Of a stretch of 6,274 nucleotides of DNA, positions 6,146-6,274 are shown piece by piece (position 1 is the first letter of the stretch; every line of letters starts with the position of its first letter). The notes beneath the pieces were generated by a model. It saw only the letters and a program-made list of their open reading frames with translations, searched no databases and was not told the origin of the DNA. Source of the stretch: Desulfosarcina sp. (GTDB lineage: Bacteria; Desulfobacterota; Desulfobacteria; Desulfobacterales; Desulfosarcinaceae). Location: the NCBI GenBank assembly GCA_018224455.1, contig JAGTUY010000543.1:1-6274 (forward strand), given 5' to 3'. The position numbers and the translations under genes are program-made.

Positions 6146-6163
6146 GACGCATTCCATTGCGTC
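6146..6163 (-). other. Hairpin, 6-bp stem and 6-nt loop, just after the partial gene
   Basis: GACGCA (6146-6151) and TGCGTC (6158-6163) are exact inverted repeats around a 6-base loop, beginning 16 bases after the stop codon at 6181-6179. The position suits a 3'-end structure. The lack of a following T-run on the minus strand argues against a classical intrinsic terminator. Confidence 0.45.
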
Positions 6164-6178
6164 CGAGTCATGTAAAGA

Positions 6179-6274
6179 TCAAGCACCCTGCTCCGGGTCC
6201 ATCGTAATTGCCGCCAGAATGCCATTTTCATCCCATTTTCCCTGACGGTCGATCCGGAAATCAACATCAAGGGC
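6179..6274 (-). CDS. C-terminal end of an unidentified protein (partial)
   Basis: A minus-strand frame enters from the right edge and ends with TGA at 6181-6179, giving 31 residues. They include DVDFRIDRQGKWDENGILAA and end TMDPEQGA. The composition is protein-like, and codon-position GC follows the usual first > third > second order in my hand count (22, 16 and 12 of 31). The fragment is too short to assign. It does not look like the C-terminus of NAD kinase, a common recN neighbour. A competing minus-strand frame is also open here to about 6105, but its composition is less protein-like. The gene points towards recN and is separated from it by about 500 bases. Confidence 0.5.
   Translation of the reverse strand, partial: ALDVDFRIDRQGKWDENGILAAITMDPEQGA

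Larger units (their letters stand above)
5676..6178. other. About 500-base stretch without a confident gene, upstream of recN
   Basis: This is the longest non-coding stretch in the window. From the recN side it holds the recN ribosome site and promoter, the 12-bp palindrome with a second possible promoter, the GC-rich imperfect palindrome, and two short hairpins close to the end of the partial gene at the right edge. Minus-strand frames at 6069-5728 and 6104-5844 are open but have no ribosome site and no recognisable family. The first contains a stretch (about 6020-5850) with coding-like third-position GC, and its stop falls inside the recN -10 box. The region may be a decayed gene, or an untranslated regulatory region. 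Confidence 0.6.

Overview
The window reads as a chromosomal segment of a Gram-negative bacterium, most likely a Desulfobacterota (former Deltaproteobacteria) member of sulfate-reducer type. This is an inference from protein style: an NtrC-family activator with a Fis-type tail, an FmdB zinc ribbon, a YfgM-like membrane-anchored TPR protein and an adenosine-kinase-like PfkB protein. GC content is moderate. I see no tRNA, rRNA, CRISPR array, insertion sequence or phage gene.

Layout. At the left edge, the plus strand carries the C-terminal 233 residues of a sigma-54-dependent activator, ending at 704. Everything else is on the minus strand. Read 5' to 3' on that strand, the order is: the last 31 codons of an unidentified protein (6274-6179); about 500 bases without a confident gene (6178-5676), holding hairpins, a 12-bp palindrome, a good recN promoter and a weak possible gene remnant; recN (5675-3978); an FmdB-type zinc-ribbon protein (3903-3658); a Fur-family regulator fused to a FeoA domain (3599-2910); a secreted protein with two bacterial SH3 domains (2839-2402); a PfkB-family kinase starting at TTG (2376-1387); and a membrane-anchored TPR protein (1387-701). 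The TPR gene and the activator converge and overlap by 4 bases at their stop codons.

How the genes relate. The six complete minus-strand genes are closely spaced, with gaps of 74, 58, 70 and 25 nt and then a 1-nt overlap. They may form one transcription unit driven from the promoter in front of recN, with a possible internal start before the fmdB-like gene. Their roles differ: DNA double-strand-break repair, zinc ribbon, metal-dependent regulation, envelope SH3, nucleoside or sugar phosphorylation, and envelope TPR. This looks more like a housekeeping cluster than a dedicated pathway.

The most unusual item is the Fur-FeoA fusion. It places a DtxR-like C-terminal domain on a Fur scaffold, and its presumed recognition helix lacks the usual Tyr-Arg pair. 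I found no convincing wholly new multi-gene system here.
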